From positions 18,504 to 82,503 of the forward strand of contig JAURWS010000040.1 in NCBI GenBank assembly GCA_030654835.1: 64,000 bases of DNA, written 5' to 3'. Both the position numbers and the translations under genes were made by a program. A model generated the notes under the pieces. That model did no database searches and had not been told where the DNA came from. It saw only the letters and a list, made by a program, of their open reading frames with translations. Below are positions 8,436-17,703 of this stretch, in pieces. This DNA comes from Gammaproteobacteria bacterium (lineage in GTDB: Bacteria > Pseudomonadota > Gammaproteobacteria > Pseudomonadales > Pseudohongiellaceae). Positions within the stretch are counted from its first letter, which is position 1, and every line of letters starts with the position of its first letter.

Positions 8436-9059
8436 CTACCTGTAGTGGTTACGACCACCACGCTCATTCCTGCCATTGCGATCGCTGTCGTGACGATCAT
8501 AGTCGTGCCTGTCATTGTCGTGCCTGTCATAGTCGTTCCAGTCATCTCGACGATCATGCTGCAGGCCAAACGGCGCATAGATAATCGGCGGTGCACGATG
8601 AATGACGATGCGATCAGGTTCGCGTCGCGGTGCGTCCCAGCCACGCACATAACTCACGTAGCTGCCATTGATGCCATAGAACACCGAGGTGATGCTGACA
8701 TACGTGCGATGTACGTGGCGATATTCCGGCCCGAATTGACTGCGGCGATAGCGACGCTCGAAGCGCTCGTAATACTTCGCCATTTCATCGTAACGGGCCT
8801 GCACGTAATAGCGGTCACTGCGACCGGCCAGCGCGTCACGGAAGCGGCGCGCCTCGCGGGCCAGTTTCTCCGCGTCGTCGCGCAAAGAACCATGGACACC
8901 GGCGTGGCGCAGTTCGCGAGCCATCTGATAACTGATGTCCTCGAGGTGGCTGGCCTGCCTGAGCAGGCTGCCGTCATTGGCAGATGCCGGGCTGACAAAC
9001 GCCAGCAAACCGAAAAGCAGGGTGAATACTGTGGTGATGCTCAGAGTTGTTTTCATCAT
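8436..9059 (-). CDS. Exported protein with Asp/His/Arg-rich tandem-repeat tail
   Basis: A 207-residue protein with an N-terminal signal peptide (ending near PASA-ND), a helical charged middle rich in Arg, Glu and Tyr, and a C-terminal low-complexity tail built from DRHD-type repeats (DRHDNDRHDYDRHDSDRN). The repeat is visible in the DNA as 15-bp units between about 8488 and 8540. The ATG at 9059 is preferred over a longer frame because AGGGAG lies five bases upstream (eight from the adjacent ATG at 9056). I do not recognise the family. The His/Asp tail could bind metal ions, but this is inference. Confidence 0.65.
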   Translation of the reverse strand: MMKTTLSITTVFTLLFGLLAFVSPASANDGSLLRQASHLEDISYQMARELRHAGVHGSLRDDAEKLAREARRFRDALAGRSDRYYVQARYDEMAKYYERFERRYRRSQFGPEYRHVHRTYVSITSVFYGINGSYVSYVRGWDAPRREPDRIVIHRAPPIIYAPFGLQHDRRDDWNDYDRHDNDRHDYDRHDSDRNGRNERGGRNHYR

Positions 9060-9163
9060 TTGAACTCCCTGGACGCGCGCCGTGTGCTCGCGCTGCCCCG
9101 AAGGCACCATTGCCTTCTTGAAGATCATTCTAGGCAACCCAACTGAACTCGACCTGAACGCCC

Positions 9164-9904
9164 TCACTCACCAGCGGCGACATTGGTAATAGCGAGGTAC
9201 TGACGCACGACATTGTCGATCCCGTGCTCCAGTGACTCCACCACCAGCGCGTGGCCGATGGAGACCTCCAGAATTCCCGGGATCTGCAGAAAACGAGCGA
9301 GGTTGTGCAAGTCCAGATCGTGGCCCGCATTCAGCCCGATCCCCAGCGCGCTGGCGCGCCGGGCGGCGGCACGGTAGGACTCGAACACCGCCGACTCCTC
9401 GGCGGTGCCGAACGCGCGAGCATAGGCTTCGGTATACAGCTCAATGCGATCCGGCGCGACCGCCTGCACCTGCTCGACAGCCTCGACCGATGGGTCGAGA
9501 AACAGACTGCTGCGCACGCCGAGCGTACGCAACTCGCCGAGCACTTCACGAAGCAGCGCGGCGTTAGTGCGCACCTCCCAGCCATGGTCGGAGGTCAGCT
9601 GATCGGGAGCATCTGGCACCAGCGTGCACTGCGCGGGCTTCACTCTGGCTATCAAGGCCATGAACTCCGGCGACGGATAACCCTCGATGTTGAACTCAAC
9701 ACCGGGGAACTCTCGCAGCAGCGCGGTGATGTCGACGACATCCTGGCGCGTCACGTGCCGCTCATCCTGACGCGGATGCACAGTGATGCCTTTCACGCCA
9801 AGCCCGATGAGACGACGGACGAAGTACAGCACGTCGGGGAAATTGCGGCCCCTGGAATTGCGCAGCAAGGCGATCTTGTTGACGTTAACACTCAGGATAG
9901 TCAT
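9164..9904 (-). CDS. pdxJ: Pyridoxine 5'-phosphate synthase
   Basis: A 246-residue TIM-barrel enzyme that condenses 1-deoxyxylulose 5-phosphate with 3-amino-2-oxopropyl phosphate to make pyridoxine 5'-phosphate. Family marks include the N-terminal LSVNVNKIALLRNSRG, GVKGITVHPRQDERHV with the active-site region HPRQDERH, the NIEGYPS segment, LVPDAPDQLTSDHGW, SLFLDPS and the C-terminal GLNAGHDLDLHNL. Length is the family norm. The usual neighbours recO, era and acpS are absent, so the gene is relocated. PdxH, about 7 kb away, uses its product. Confidence 0.96.
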   Translation of the reverse strand: MTILSVNVNKIALLRNSRGRNFPDVLYFVRRLIGLGVKGITVHPRQDERHVTRQDVVDITALLREFPGVEFNIEGYPSPEFMALIARVKPAQCTLVPDAPDQLTSDHGWEVRTNAALLREVLGELRTLGVRSSLFLDPSVEAVEQVQAVAPDRIELYTEAYARAFGTAEESAVFESYRAAARRASALGIGLNAGHDLDLHNLARFLQIPGILEVSIGHALVVESLEHGIDNVVRQYLAITNVAAGE

Positions 9905-9930
9905 GTCGGTTCCAATGTTTGGACTGGGGT

Positions 9931-10734
9931 TCAGGACCAGGCCGGTTCTGCATGAGAATCAGCGGTGGAGGGTTTGAGAAAACTGTGGACGATGCGATAG
10001 AAGGTCTGCGGCTTCTCCGCGTGCAACCAGTGACCGGTGTGCATGATCACCTTGGTTTTTGCCTGCGGAAAACGCTGCAGTATCTCGTCACGATATTGCT
10101 CGACGATATAGTTCGACAAGGCGCCCTTGACGAACAGGACTGGCCCGGCAAAGACGCCGTCGGCCGGTGGACGCTCGCGCAGACGCAGATAGTTGGCCTG
10201 CAGCGCCGCCAGATTGACGCGCCAGTAGAAACCACCTTCTGGCTTCTTGAGCAGATTGGTCAGCAGGAACTGTCGCACCAGTTCATCCTCTTCGTACTGC
10301 GCCAATACTACGTCGGCGGCACTGCGGCTGCCAATGCTGTCCAGATCAATGGCCAGCAGCCCGTCGAAGATACTGTCGTGCTGGCCGGGGTAAGTCACCG
10401 GCGCGATGTCTGCCACCACCAGCCTGTCAACGCGCTGCGGCGCGCTCAGCGCCAGCTGCATCGCCACCTTGCCGCCCATGGAATGACCGAGCAGATGGCA
10501 GTGGTCGATGCCATGGTCGTCCATGAACTCCATCACGTCCTGCGCCATGCAGGCGTAGTTCATCTCGTCACTGTGGGGCGAGCCGCCATGGTTGCGCAAA
10601 TCCAGACCAATCACGGCGAAGTCTTTCGCCAGTTCACGACTGTGCCACGCCCAGTTGCCCAGACTGCCGAACAGCCCGTGCATGATCAACAGTGTTTCGC
10701 CCTGCGTGGAATATTGTTTGAAATTCAGTTTCAT
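9931..10734 (-). CDS. Alpha/beta hydrolase, YbfF-like esterase
   Basis: A 267-residue cytoplasmic alpha/beta hydrolase. The oxyanion region is LLIMHGLFGSLGNW, the nucleophile elbow is GHSMGG, DLRNHGGS matches YbfF-type esterases, and the catalytic His lies in MHTGHWLHAEKP. The E. coli homologue acts on short acyl-CoA and acyl esters. The ATG at 10734 is chosen because similarity starts with MKLNFKQ; the longer reading begins inside the bcp intergenic space. It follows bcp in the same direction with a 31-bp gap and is probably cotranscribed. The physiological substrate is not known. Confidence 0.88.
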   Translation of the reverse strand: MKLNFKQYSTQGETLLIMHGLFGSLGNWAWHSRELAKDFAVIGLDLRNHGGSPHSDEMNYACMAQDVMEFMDDHGIDHCHLLGHSMGGKVAMQLALSAPQRVDRLVVADIAPVTYPGQHDSIFDGLLAIDLDSIGSRSAADVVLAQYEEDELVRQFLLTNLLKKPEGGFYWRVNLAALQANYLRLRERPPADGVFAGPVLFVKGALSNYIVEQYRDEILQRFPQAKTKVIMHTGHWLHAEKPQTFYRIVHSFLKPSTADSHAEPAWS

Positions 10735-10765
10735 CGATCGCTCAACAATCCGTCTTGCTGTACAC

Positions 10766-11248
10766 CTACTGTGCACTCGCGTGGCTTTGCAGCAGCGCCA
10801 GCACATCAGCGTGGTGAGTCTTGGTCTGCACCTTGTCCATGACATGCACGAGTCGTCCCTCCTTGTTGATGAGGAAGCTGGTGCGCAGGATACCCATGAA
10901 CTCGCGCCCCATGAACTTCTTCAAGCCCCAGACGCCATACTTCTCCGCCACCGCGTGGTCCAGATCGGAAAGCAAGGTGAAATTCAGGCCGTCGCGTTCG
11001 GCAAACTTCTTCAGACTTTTCACGGGGTCGGGACTCACCGCGAGAACCACCGTGTCGAGCGCAGCCAGTTCTGCCTGTACATCCCGCAACCCACAGGCCT
11101 GCACGGTGCAACCGGGCGTCATGGCTTTGGGATAGAAATACAGCAACACATTGCTGGTACCACGCAAAGCCTTGAGCTGCACAGGATTCCCGTGCTGATC
11201 GTGGAGGGTGAAATCGGGGGCCAGGTTGCCGACTTTCGGAAAACTCAT
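10766..11248 (-). CDS. bcp: Thiol peroxidase, Bcp/PrxQ type
   Basis: A 160-residue thioredoxin-dependent peroxiredoxin of the PrxQ/Bcp class that reduces hydrogen peroxide and organic peroxides. The active-site motif is TPGCTVQACGLRD, with peroxidatic Cys and a second Cys five residues on as resolving Cys, the normal atypical two-Cys arrangement. GNLAPDFTL and YFYPKAMTPGC are family blocks. The ATG at 11248 has AGGAG seven bases upstream. It shares a promoter space with the divergent sirtuin gene. Confidence 0.93.
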   Translation of the reverse strand: MSFPKVGNLAPDFTLHDQHGNPVQLKALRGTSNVLLYFYPKAMTPGCTVQACGLRDVQAELAALDTVVLAVSPDPVKSLKKFAERDGLNFTLLSDLDHAVAEKYGVWGLKKFMGREFMGILRTSFLINKEGRLVHVMDKVQTKTHHADVLALLQSHASAQ

Positions 11249-11373
11249 ACGGGTACTCCTGAGGGTGCACTTCGGAGGTGAAAGGCTGGCCATTATAGCC
11301 ACCTGCCTACCGCACAGTCATGGCTTTCGCGGCGCTCTTGGCAGCCTCAGACTCTGTGCTAGAATCCGGCCCC

Positions 11374-12093
11374 ATGACACGTCCCGTAAAATCCATCGTA
11401 GTTCTCACCGGCGCAGGCATATCCGCAGAATCGGGCATCAGTACATTCCGGGCCAGCGACGGGCTCTGGGAGAATCACCGCATCGACGACGTCGCCACCC
11501 CCGAAGGCTTCGAGCGCAATCCCCAGTTCGTGCATCACTTCTACAATCAGCGCCGCCGCCAGTTGCTGCAGGAAGACATCAACCCCAATGCCGCCCATAT
11601 TGCCCTGGCGAGGCTGGAGCATGAGTTTCCCGGCGAGGTGTTGATTGTCACCCAGAACGTGGACAACCTGCATGAGCGCGCCGGCAACCGCAACCTGCTG
11701 CACATGCATGGCGAACTGCTAAAGATGCGCTGTCAGCAGACCAATCTGATCTTCGACGTGCAGGAGGACATCGGCTTCGACACGCTGTGCCGCTGCTGTC
11801 AGACGCCCGGCAATCTGCGCCCGCACATCGTCTGGTTCGGCGAGATCCCGCTGTACATGCCGCAGATCAACCAGGCATTGGAGAGCTGCAGTCTATTCAT
11901 CGCCATCGGCACCTCCGGCAATGTCTACCCCGCATCTGGCTTCTATCAAACGGCGAAGATTCACCGCGCACGCACGGTAGAACTGAATCTGGAACAGACC
12001 CGCTCCAGCTTCGACGAACAGATCTATGGCCGCGCCTCGATAGTCGTGCCGGAGTATGTGGAACAACTTATTTGCTCGGTGCAAGCGCCTTGA
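11374..12093 (+). CDS. cobB: NAD-dependent protein deacylase, sirtuin class III
   Basis: A 239-residue Sir2-family enzyme removing acyl groups from lysine using NAD. Seen: the Rossmann motif VLTGAGISAESGISTFR, LWENH, the catalytic block TQNVDNLHERAG with H following in LLHMHGEL, zinc Cys pairs (C-Q-Q-T and CRCC) and the NAD motif AIGTSGNVYPA. The helix FYNQRRRQ carries Tyr57 and Arg60, the Y-x-x-R pair that in class III sirtuins (SIRT5, CobB) recognises succinyl and malonyl lysine. The start is chosen from family similarity (TRPVKSIVVLTGAG); an upstream in-frame ATG at 11320 adds unrelated residues. Confidence 0.92.
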   Translation: MTRPVKSIVVLTGAGISAESGISTFRASDGLWENHRIDDVATPEGFERNPQFVHHFYNQRRRQLLQEDINPNAAHIALARLEHEFPGEVLIVTQNVDNLHERAGNRNLLHMHGELLKMRCQQTNLIFDVQEDIGFDTLCRCCQTPGNLRPHIVWFGEIPLYMPQINQALESCSLFIAIGTSGNVYPASGFYQTAKIHRARTVELNLEQTRSSFDEQIYGRASIVVPEYVEQLICSVQAP

Positions 12094-12120
12094 CCAGCGC
12101 GCATCCCGCCCGCGTCTGCA

Positions 12121-12525
12121 TCAAGCCCGCAGCGACTCCAGCAAGACCTCCAGCTCCTTCGGAAAACAGGGCCGCCCCTGCGGATTCACCGCTGTGGTGA
12201 CGAAGCGCGCATCCAGCATTGTCTGTCCGCTTTCGGTATGCACGATGCGCTGCACGAAGGTGAGCCGCAGGCGCGATTCACGCTCTGTCTCCACGGTGAC
12301 CTGAAAGACATCGCCACTGCGTAGCGAGCGACGGTAGTCCAGCGCCGCGCGCACCACGACCACATTGATCTGCCGTGCGGTGAGCTGCGCAAAGTCCAGC
12401 CCGCGCGCCTTCAGGAACTCGTGGCGAGCGTGCTCCAGATAATTCTGATAAACGGCATTGTTGACGACGCCCTGCATGTCGCACTCGTAGTCGCGCACCG
12501 CCATGACCATGGTGAAAATACTCAT
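12121..12525 (-). CDS. Acyl-CoA thioesterase, hotdog fold (4HBT/YbgC type)
   Basis: A 134-residue hotdog thioesterase. The motif VRDYECDMQGVVNNAVYQNYLEHAR matches the catalytic helix of the 4-hydroxybenzoyl-CoA thioesterase family, where the Asp of DxQGVV acts in hydrolysis and the N..Y..Y..HAR stretch is conserved. FVQRIVHTESGQTMLDARFV is the closing strand pair. Substrate may be a short or aromatic acyl-CoA; YbgC homologues associate with the Tol-Pal system but no tol gene is near. It converges on the sirtuin gene and is divergent from the amidase gene. Confidence 0.85.
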   Translation of the reverse strand: MSIFTMVMAVRDYECDMQGVVNNAVYQNYLEHARHEFLKARGLDFAQLTARQINVVVVRAALDYRRSLRSGDVFQVTVETERESRLRLTFVQRIVHTESGQTMLDARFVTTAVNPQGRPCFPKELEVLLESLRA

Positions 12526-12628
12526 CCCGAACTGGCTCCTTCATCCTGTGACTGCGGATTCTCTGACGGCGATGATATCATCCCGACAACCTGGATATTC
12601 ATCGCCTCATTACCACAGGATTGCTGTC

Positions 12629-14227
12629 ATGCGACTGCTGCCGCTCCCCCCTTCCAAGTCGTATCGGTTAGCGCCGTTGCTGCCGTCCTTGATGCTGACC
12701 CTGCTGCTGACCCTCGGCGCCTGCCAGAGTGGCAACGATACGGACACGACCAATTCACTGGAGGAAGCGGATGTCGCAGGTCTGCAGGCCGCCATGAGCA
12801 GTGGCGAGCTGACCGCCGTCGCACTGGTGATCCACTACCAGCAGCGCATAGCCGCGCTTGATCCGCAGCTTCACGCCATTATCGAGCTGAATCCCGAAGC
12901 TCTGGACATCGCTCAGGCGCTCGATGTGGAGCGCGCTGCGGGCCAGGTTCGCTCGCCACTGCACGGCATCCCCGTGCTGCTCAAGGACAACATCGACACG
13001 GCGGACCAGATGCACACCACCGCCGGCAGCCTCGCCCTGCTGGATGCGCCGACTCCCGCCCGGGACGCCTTTCTCGTACAGCGCCTGCGGGATGCCGGTG
13101 CCGTCATTCTTGGCAAGACCAACATGAGCGAGTGGGCCAACTTCCGTTCGACAGAGGCCTCCAGCGGCTGGTCCGCACGCGGTGGACAGACCCGCAACCC
13201 CTATGATCGTGAGCGTAGCCCCTGCGGCTCCAGCTCGGGTTCCGCCGTGGCGGTGGCCGCCAATTTGGCCGTGCTCGCCATCGGCACCGAGACGGATGGC
13301 TCGATTCTCTGCCCGGCGGCCCACAACAGCATAGTCGGCATGAAACCCAGTCTTGGCCTGATCTCCCGTGTCGGCATCATCCCCATCGCTCACAGCCAGG
13401 ACACTGCCGGTCCGATGACCCGCAGCGTCAAAGACGCCGCGCTGCTGCTCAATGCGCTGGTGGCGGCAGACCCCGAAGACGACATCACCACCAATCCGCA
13501 CACACGTAACCCGGTGGATTACACCCTCGCTCTGCAGGCGGACGGGCTGCGCGGCAAGCGCATTGGGGTCCTGCGCCAGGACTTTGGCAAGGATGCGGCC
13601 TTGGATGCGTTGATGGAACAGCAGCTGGAGATTCTGCGCGCTGCCGGAGCTGAACTGGTGGACTTGGGCATTCGCCCACGGAACTCCTTCAATGCAGCGG
13701 AGACCGAGGTGCTGCTCTTCGAATTCAAGAACGATCTGAACAATTACCTCTATGAACGCGGAGGACCGGTGCAGGACCTGACAGACCTGATTCGCTTCAA
13801 CGAGGAGAATGCCGCCATCGAGCTGGCAGACTTCGGACAGGAACTGTTCCTGCGTGCGCAGGAGAAGGGTGACCTTGGAGACGGGGAGTATCTGTCGGCG
13901 CTGGGCATGAGCAAGGCCTTGAGCCAGACCAATATCAATTCGGCGCTGCAGCAGATGGAACTCGATGCGCTGGTGGCACCGACCAACAGCGTCGGCTGGC
14001 TGGTCAACCCCGCAGGCGACAACACCGAAGGCTATATTTCCAACTCCAGTCTCGCCGCCGTCGCCGGGTATCCCAGCATCACCGTGCCGTCGGGTTACAT
14101 CGATGGTTTTCCGATCGGCATCAGTTTCATCGGCGGGGAATTCTCGGAACCACAACTGCTGGGGATGGCCTATGCGTATGAGCAATTGCGCCAGGTTCGC
14201 AAACCACCCATCCTGCAAGAGCCCTAG
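12629..14227 (+). CDS. Amidase-signature lipoprotein
   Basis: A 532-residue hydrolase of the amidase signature family. The Ser-cisSer-Lys catalytic set is visible as Lys in VLLKDNIDT, and the serines in the Gly/Ser-rich segment PCGSSSGSAVAVAAN. The N-terminus carries a lipoprotein signal ending LTLGAC with the lipidated Cys at 32, so it should be anchored in the envelope. Relatives include fatty acid amide hydrolases, peptide amidases and aryl acylamidases; substrate is not predictable. AGGA lies about eight bases upstream of the ATG at 12629. Its stop overlaps the convergent GGDEF-EAL gene by four bases in a CTAG. Confidence 0.88.
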   Translation: MRLLPLPPSKSYRLAPLLPSLMLTLLLTLGACQSGNDTDTTNSLEEADVAGLQAAMSSGELTAVALVIHYQQRIAALDPQLHAIIELNPEALDIAQALDVERAAGQVRSPLHGIPVLLKDNIDTADQMHTTAGSLALLDAPTPARDAFLVQRLRDAGAVILGKTNMSEWANFRSTEASSGWSARGGQTRNPYDRERSPCGSSSGSAVAVAANLAVLAIGTETDGSILCPAAHNSIVGMKPSLGLISRVGIIPIAHSQDTAGPMTRSVKDAALLLNALVAADPEDDITTNPHTRNPVDYTLALQADGLRGKRIGVLRQDFGKDAALDALMEQQLEILRAAGAELVDLGIRPRNSFNAAETEVLLFEFKNDLNNYLYERGGPVQDLTDLIRFNEENAAIELADFGQELFLRAQEKGDLGDGEYLSALGMSKALSQTNINSALQQMELDALVAPTNSVGWLVNPAGDNTEGYISNSSLAAVAGYPSITVPSGYIDGFPIGISFIGGEFSEPQLLGMAYAYEQLRQVRKPPILQEP

Positions 14228-16617
14228 ACCTGGGTGTGGGCCTGAACAGTCTCGCAGTGAGGTGCCAGACAATTCTCCAGAGGTTCAGGCCTGTGCAGAT
14301 GATAGCCCTGTGCATAGTCGATACCCATTTCCTGGCAGATGGCCATGACCTCCGGAGTCTCCACGCACTCCGCCACCGTCATCAGATTCATCAGCTGGCC
14401 GATCTCGTTGATCGACTTCACCATCGCTCTGTCGATGGCTGACGTACGAATGTTCTTGCAGAACATCCCTTCTATCTTCAGTACATCAACAGGCAGATTG
14501 CGCAGATAAGTAAACGACGACATGCCGGCCCCAAAATCATCCAGCGCAAAGCGACAACCGAGCTCTTTGAGGGAGCGGATGAACTTGCCTGTGTACACCA
14601 GATTCTCTATCAGTGAGGTCTCGGTGATCTCGAACCAGATGCGATTGACAGGCATCTGATGACGCCTCAGCTCGGTAGACAGGAAATCCAGAAACTCGGG
14701 ATCTCCCAGAGATTGTCCCGAGAGGTTGACCGAGAAGCAGGCGATGCCATCCAGCTGATCGGCATGGGCAGCGAACCATCGGAAGAAATGGGTAATTACC
14801 CAACGATCGATCTGCCCCATCATGCGGTAACGCTCGGCGGCAGGCAGAAACGAGCCCGGCGCTATCACATCACCGTCTTCGCCACGCAGACGCAGAAGGA
14901 CTTCGGCACAGCAACGCGGGTTACCTGGCTCCAGACTCATGATCTTCTGAAAATACAGAATGAAACGATCCTTCTCCAGCGCCTCGGTAATACGATTTAC
15001 CCAGAGTGTCTGCTGCAGCTGCTGACTCAAGCGTTCATCCTGCCCGCGATGCTCATGAATACGATTACGTCCGGCACTCTTCGCTATACGACACGCGGAA
15101 TCCGCGATCGTCAGCGCCGCCGCGCACGTGGTCATGCCCAGCGCGTTCAGATTCACGAGCCCGATGCTGGCGCCAAAAGTGAATTGGCGGTTGTCCGCCT
15201 CGAATCGGAAAGCCGATACCACTTCGCGAATATTTCCAGCCAGTTCCCGCGCCATCACCGGATCGCAATCCAGCAGAATCACTCCGAACTCGTCACCACC
15301 AATTCTACCGATGACATCCGTGCTGCGCAGTTGCGCTTGCATCAGCGTGGCCAGGTCTTTGAGGACGATGTCTCCGGCCATATGACCGCAACTGTCGTTG
15401 ACAATCTTGAAGCGATCCAGATCAAGGAACATCAGGTGATGTGAGTGAACATTTCCGCGCACGGCATGGAGCGCCGCCTCCAGCTCATACTCGAACTGGT
15501 GCCGGTTGATCAAACCGGTCAGGGCATCGTGCGTCGCCTGCTGCACCAGTGCTTTCTGACTGATTTGCAGGGAATCGAGCAGACCGTTGAAGGCCATACT
15601 GAAGGCACTGATCTCATCACGACCACGAACAGGAAGGCGTTGCTGCAAGTGCGCGTCGTCGAGTTCCTCTACTGCAGCACTGAGCCGCTGCAGGCGCCGC
15701 AGGACAGACTTGTCGAGAAAGACGAGGAACCAGGCAATCAGCACGAGAAACATCAGCCCACCACCCAGACCGACAATCAAGAGCGTCTGCGAGGCTTGCG
15801 CGAAGAAATTGCGCTGGGCACCGATCTGCAGAATGAACGCCGGAGTACCCTGGTAGTCATTCAGAAGAGTGTAACTGTACAGGAGCGACTGACTGGCCGG
15901 CACGAAACTCGAACCGCTTGGATTGTTGCGAATCAATTCCAGAATATGCTGATTCTGACGGTCCGCCTGAAACTCCTCAAGAGGCTTTATCGTTACCTCT
16001 TGTTCTACTATTCCTTCCAGCCGCACAACAGCCGCCTCGTTGTAGTGAATGGCGGCTACCAATGCGGAAACTCCCAGCTTCCCCTCGAAATCCAGATTGG
16101 GATGAGAGCTGACCAGATGAATAGTTCCGTCTATGAAGGCCAGCCCCTTGTGGGCACTCGCCACTTGAACGTGCCTTGCCAGACCGGACTGCAGCACGGC
16201 ACTGACGAAGGGCGAGCTCTCATCCAGCGGCAAGTCGACATTCTCGTTGTCGGGCTCGCTTTCCCGGGCCACGATCAGACGATTGTCTGTGCCTATCACG
16301 GCGAGCTCACGAATATCGAAACTGCCGGAGATGGCGTTGACGAACATGTCGCGATAGAGGTTCATCGCCGGGAAAGCCACCATCAGATTCAGAATGCCGC
16401 TGGCCGCCCAGCCCCGAGTCACCTCATCGAGGCGCTCTATCTCCAGATCCATGGCATTGAGCACCCGGTGCCGATTCAGCTCAAGATCTGCCTCCTCCAA
16501 CCGCTCATAGCTGCGCAGCATGAGTAGGTAGAAACCGACGAACAAGCCAACACAGACAAGCAGGATCACCAGCAGCTGGCCTAGCACTCTATTCCGGATC
16601 ATAAAATGGTTACTCAC
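14224..16617 (-). CDS. Membrane GGDEF-EAL protein with CHASE4-like sensor and HAMP
   Basis: A 797-residue cyclic-di-GMP enzyme. Order: membrane helix 10-34, periplasmic CHASE4-like domain about 45-270, second helix 278-301, HAMP about 302-352, GGDEF domain about 360-525, EAL domain about 540-785. GGDEF is intact at 440-444, and an RxxD inhibitory site (RSTD, 431-434) is five residues upstream. The EAL signature reads EVL (572-574), but the metal and catalytic positions look intact: N631, E663, D693-D694 (DDFG), K714, E750, Q770. It may therefore both make and degrade cyclic-di-GMP, the net sign being unknown. It lies downstream of two other signalling genes in the same direction with a 96-bp gap. 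Confidence 0.92.
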   Translation of the reverse strand: MSNHFMIRNRVLGQLLVILLVCVGLFVGFYLLMLRSYERLEEADLELNRHRVLNAMDLEIERLDEVTRGWAASGILNLMVAFPAMNLYRDMFVNAISGSFDIRELAVIGTDNRLIVARESEPDNENVDLPLDESSPFVSAVLQSGLARHVQVASAHKGLAFIDGTIHLVSSHPNLDFEGKLGVSALVAAIHYNEAAVVRLEGIVEQEVTIKPLEEFQADRQNQHILELIRNNPSGSSFVPASQSLLYSYTLLNDYQGTPAFILQIGAQRNFFAQASQTLLIVGLGGGLMFLVLIAWFLVFLDKSVLRRLQRLSAAVEELDDAHLQQRLPVRGRDEISAFSMAFNGLLDSLQISQKALVQQATHDALTGLINRHQFEYELEAALHAVRGNVHSHHLMFLDLDRFKIVNDSCGHMAGDIVLKDLATLMQAQLRSTDVIGRIGGDEFGVILLDCDPVMARELAGNIREVVSAFRFEADNRQFTFGASIGLVNLNALGMTTCAAALTIADSACRIAKSAGRNRIHEHRGQDERLSQQLQQTLWVNRITEALEKDRFILYFQKIMSLEPGNPRCCAEVLLRLRGEDGDVIAPGSFLPAAERYRMMGQIDRWVITHFFRWFAAHADQLDGIACFSVNLSGQSLGDPEFLDFLSTELRRHQMPVNRIWFEITETSLIENLVYTGKFIRSLKELGCRFALDDFGAGMSSFTYLRNLPVDVLKIEGMFCKNIRTSAIDRAMVKSINEIGQLMNLMTVAECVETPEVMAICQEMGIDYAQGYHLHRPEPLENCLAPHCETVQAHTQV

Positions 16618-16713
16618 CTGTAATCTTATTATTATCCCGCGAATACGCAGGCACCAGAGTTGTGAGAAATTGTCTCTGATGCCAACACATCGGCCTTCGC
16701 GGCTAAAACTGCA

Positions 16714-17703
16714 TTATTCGTGCACGTAACAGGTCGTCTGGTTCCTGCCATTGTGCTTGGACTGATACATGGCCTGATCAACCTGCGCAAGCCATTGCTG
16801 GTGGTTCTCCAGCATGTCGTCATACTGACTGATACCTATGCTGACCGTGACCTGCAGTGGCTGGCCCTGGCAATCGACCACAGTTGCTGCGAGCCGCAAG
16901 CGCAGACGCTCGGCAAAGACCAGCGCCTGACTGATCGTGGTATCAGGGAGGATGGTGACAAACTCTTCACCTCCATAGCGACCCGACACATCGGTTTCGC
17001 GCTGAGTCTGCAACAGCAGATCCGCCAGTGCGCGAATGACCGTGTCTCCCGCCAGGTGTCCGCAGCCATCGTTGATCTTCTTGAAATGGTCGATATCAAA
17101 CATAAGCAGAGACGACACCCGCCCGGTGCGCTTGCAACGGCGGAATTCGTCCACCAGCCGTTCCTCCCAATGACCACGATTGTACAGGCCCGTCAGTCTG
17201 TCGGTGCGACTGAGCTTTTCAAGAGCGGCATTGGCGGCTTCAAGTTCCAGCTTGTGCGTGGCAATGTCGGTGACGTCGTAGACGAGAATGCACACCTGCG
17301 ACACTTTCTTGTTGGTGCTGGTCAGAGGAATCAGCGTGACATTCTGGTACATGTACTCGGCATTGCCCGTCAGCGGACGATTGCTCTTGAAGTTGAACAG
17401 GCGGGGCTGCTGTTCCCACGTCGAATACGCGCGACTGTTCAACTTGAACGCGGAATCAATTTTTTTCTTGAGCCAGCCGACTGGAAGCTCCGGAAACAAC
17501 TCAAAGAGATTTTCACCACGCGCATCGCTGGTGCGGATGGCACTGTGATTCTCCATGAAGTTGTTCCACATCTGCACCTGATGCTGTTCGTTGATCAGAA
17601 TCAACCCGACGTCGACGTTCTGCAGCAATTGCATCATCAGATGCAGGCTCGCGAGTTCAGAATCCGGCTCCAGCGGCACGACTTGCAGGGACGCCTGACT
17701 CAT
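16714..17703 (-). CDS. PAS-GGDEF diguanylate cyclase
   Basis: A 329-residue cytosolic protein. The N-terminal PAS-like domain (about 20-148) begins LLQNVDVGLILINEQHQV and leads through a short coiled coil (LELEAANAALEKLS) to a GGDEF domain (about 165-325). The signature is GGEEF at 244-248 with RETD at 235-238, an RxxD product-inhibition site. DIDHFKKINDGCGHLAGD is a complete substrate and metal region, so activity is likely. The start overlaps the end of the upstream REC-CheC gene by four bases, implying translational coupling. Confidence 0.93.
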   Translation of the reverse strand: MSQASLQVVPLEPDSELASLHLMMQLLQNVDVGLILINEQHQVQMWNNFMENHSAIRTSDARGENLFELFPELPVGWLKKKIDSAFKLNSRAYSTWEQQPRLFNFKSNRPLTGNAEYMYQNVTLIPLTSTNKKVSQVCILVYDVTDIATHKLELEAANAALEKLSRTDRLTGLYNRGHWEERLVDEFRRCKRTGRVSSLLMFDIDHFKKINDGCGHLAGDTVIRALADLLLQTQRETDVSGRYGGEEFVTILPDTTISQALVFAERLRLRLAATVVDCQGQPLQVTVSIGISQYDDMLENHQQWLAQVDQAMYQSKHNGRNQTTCYVHE

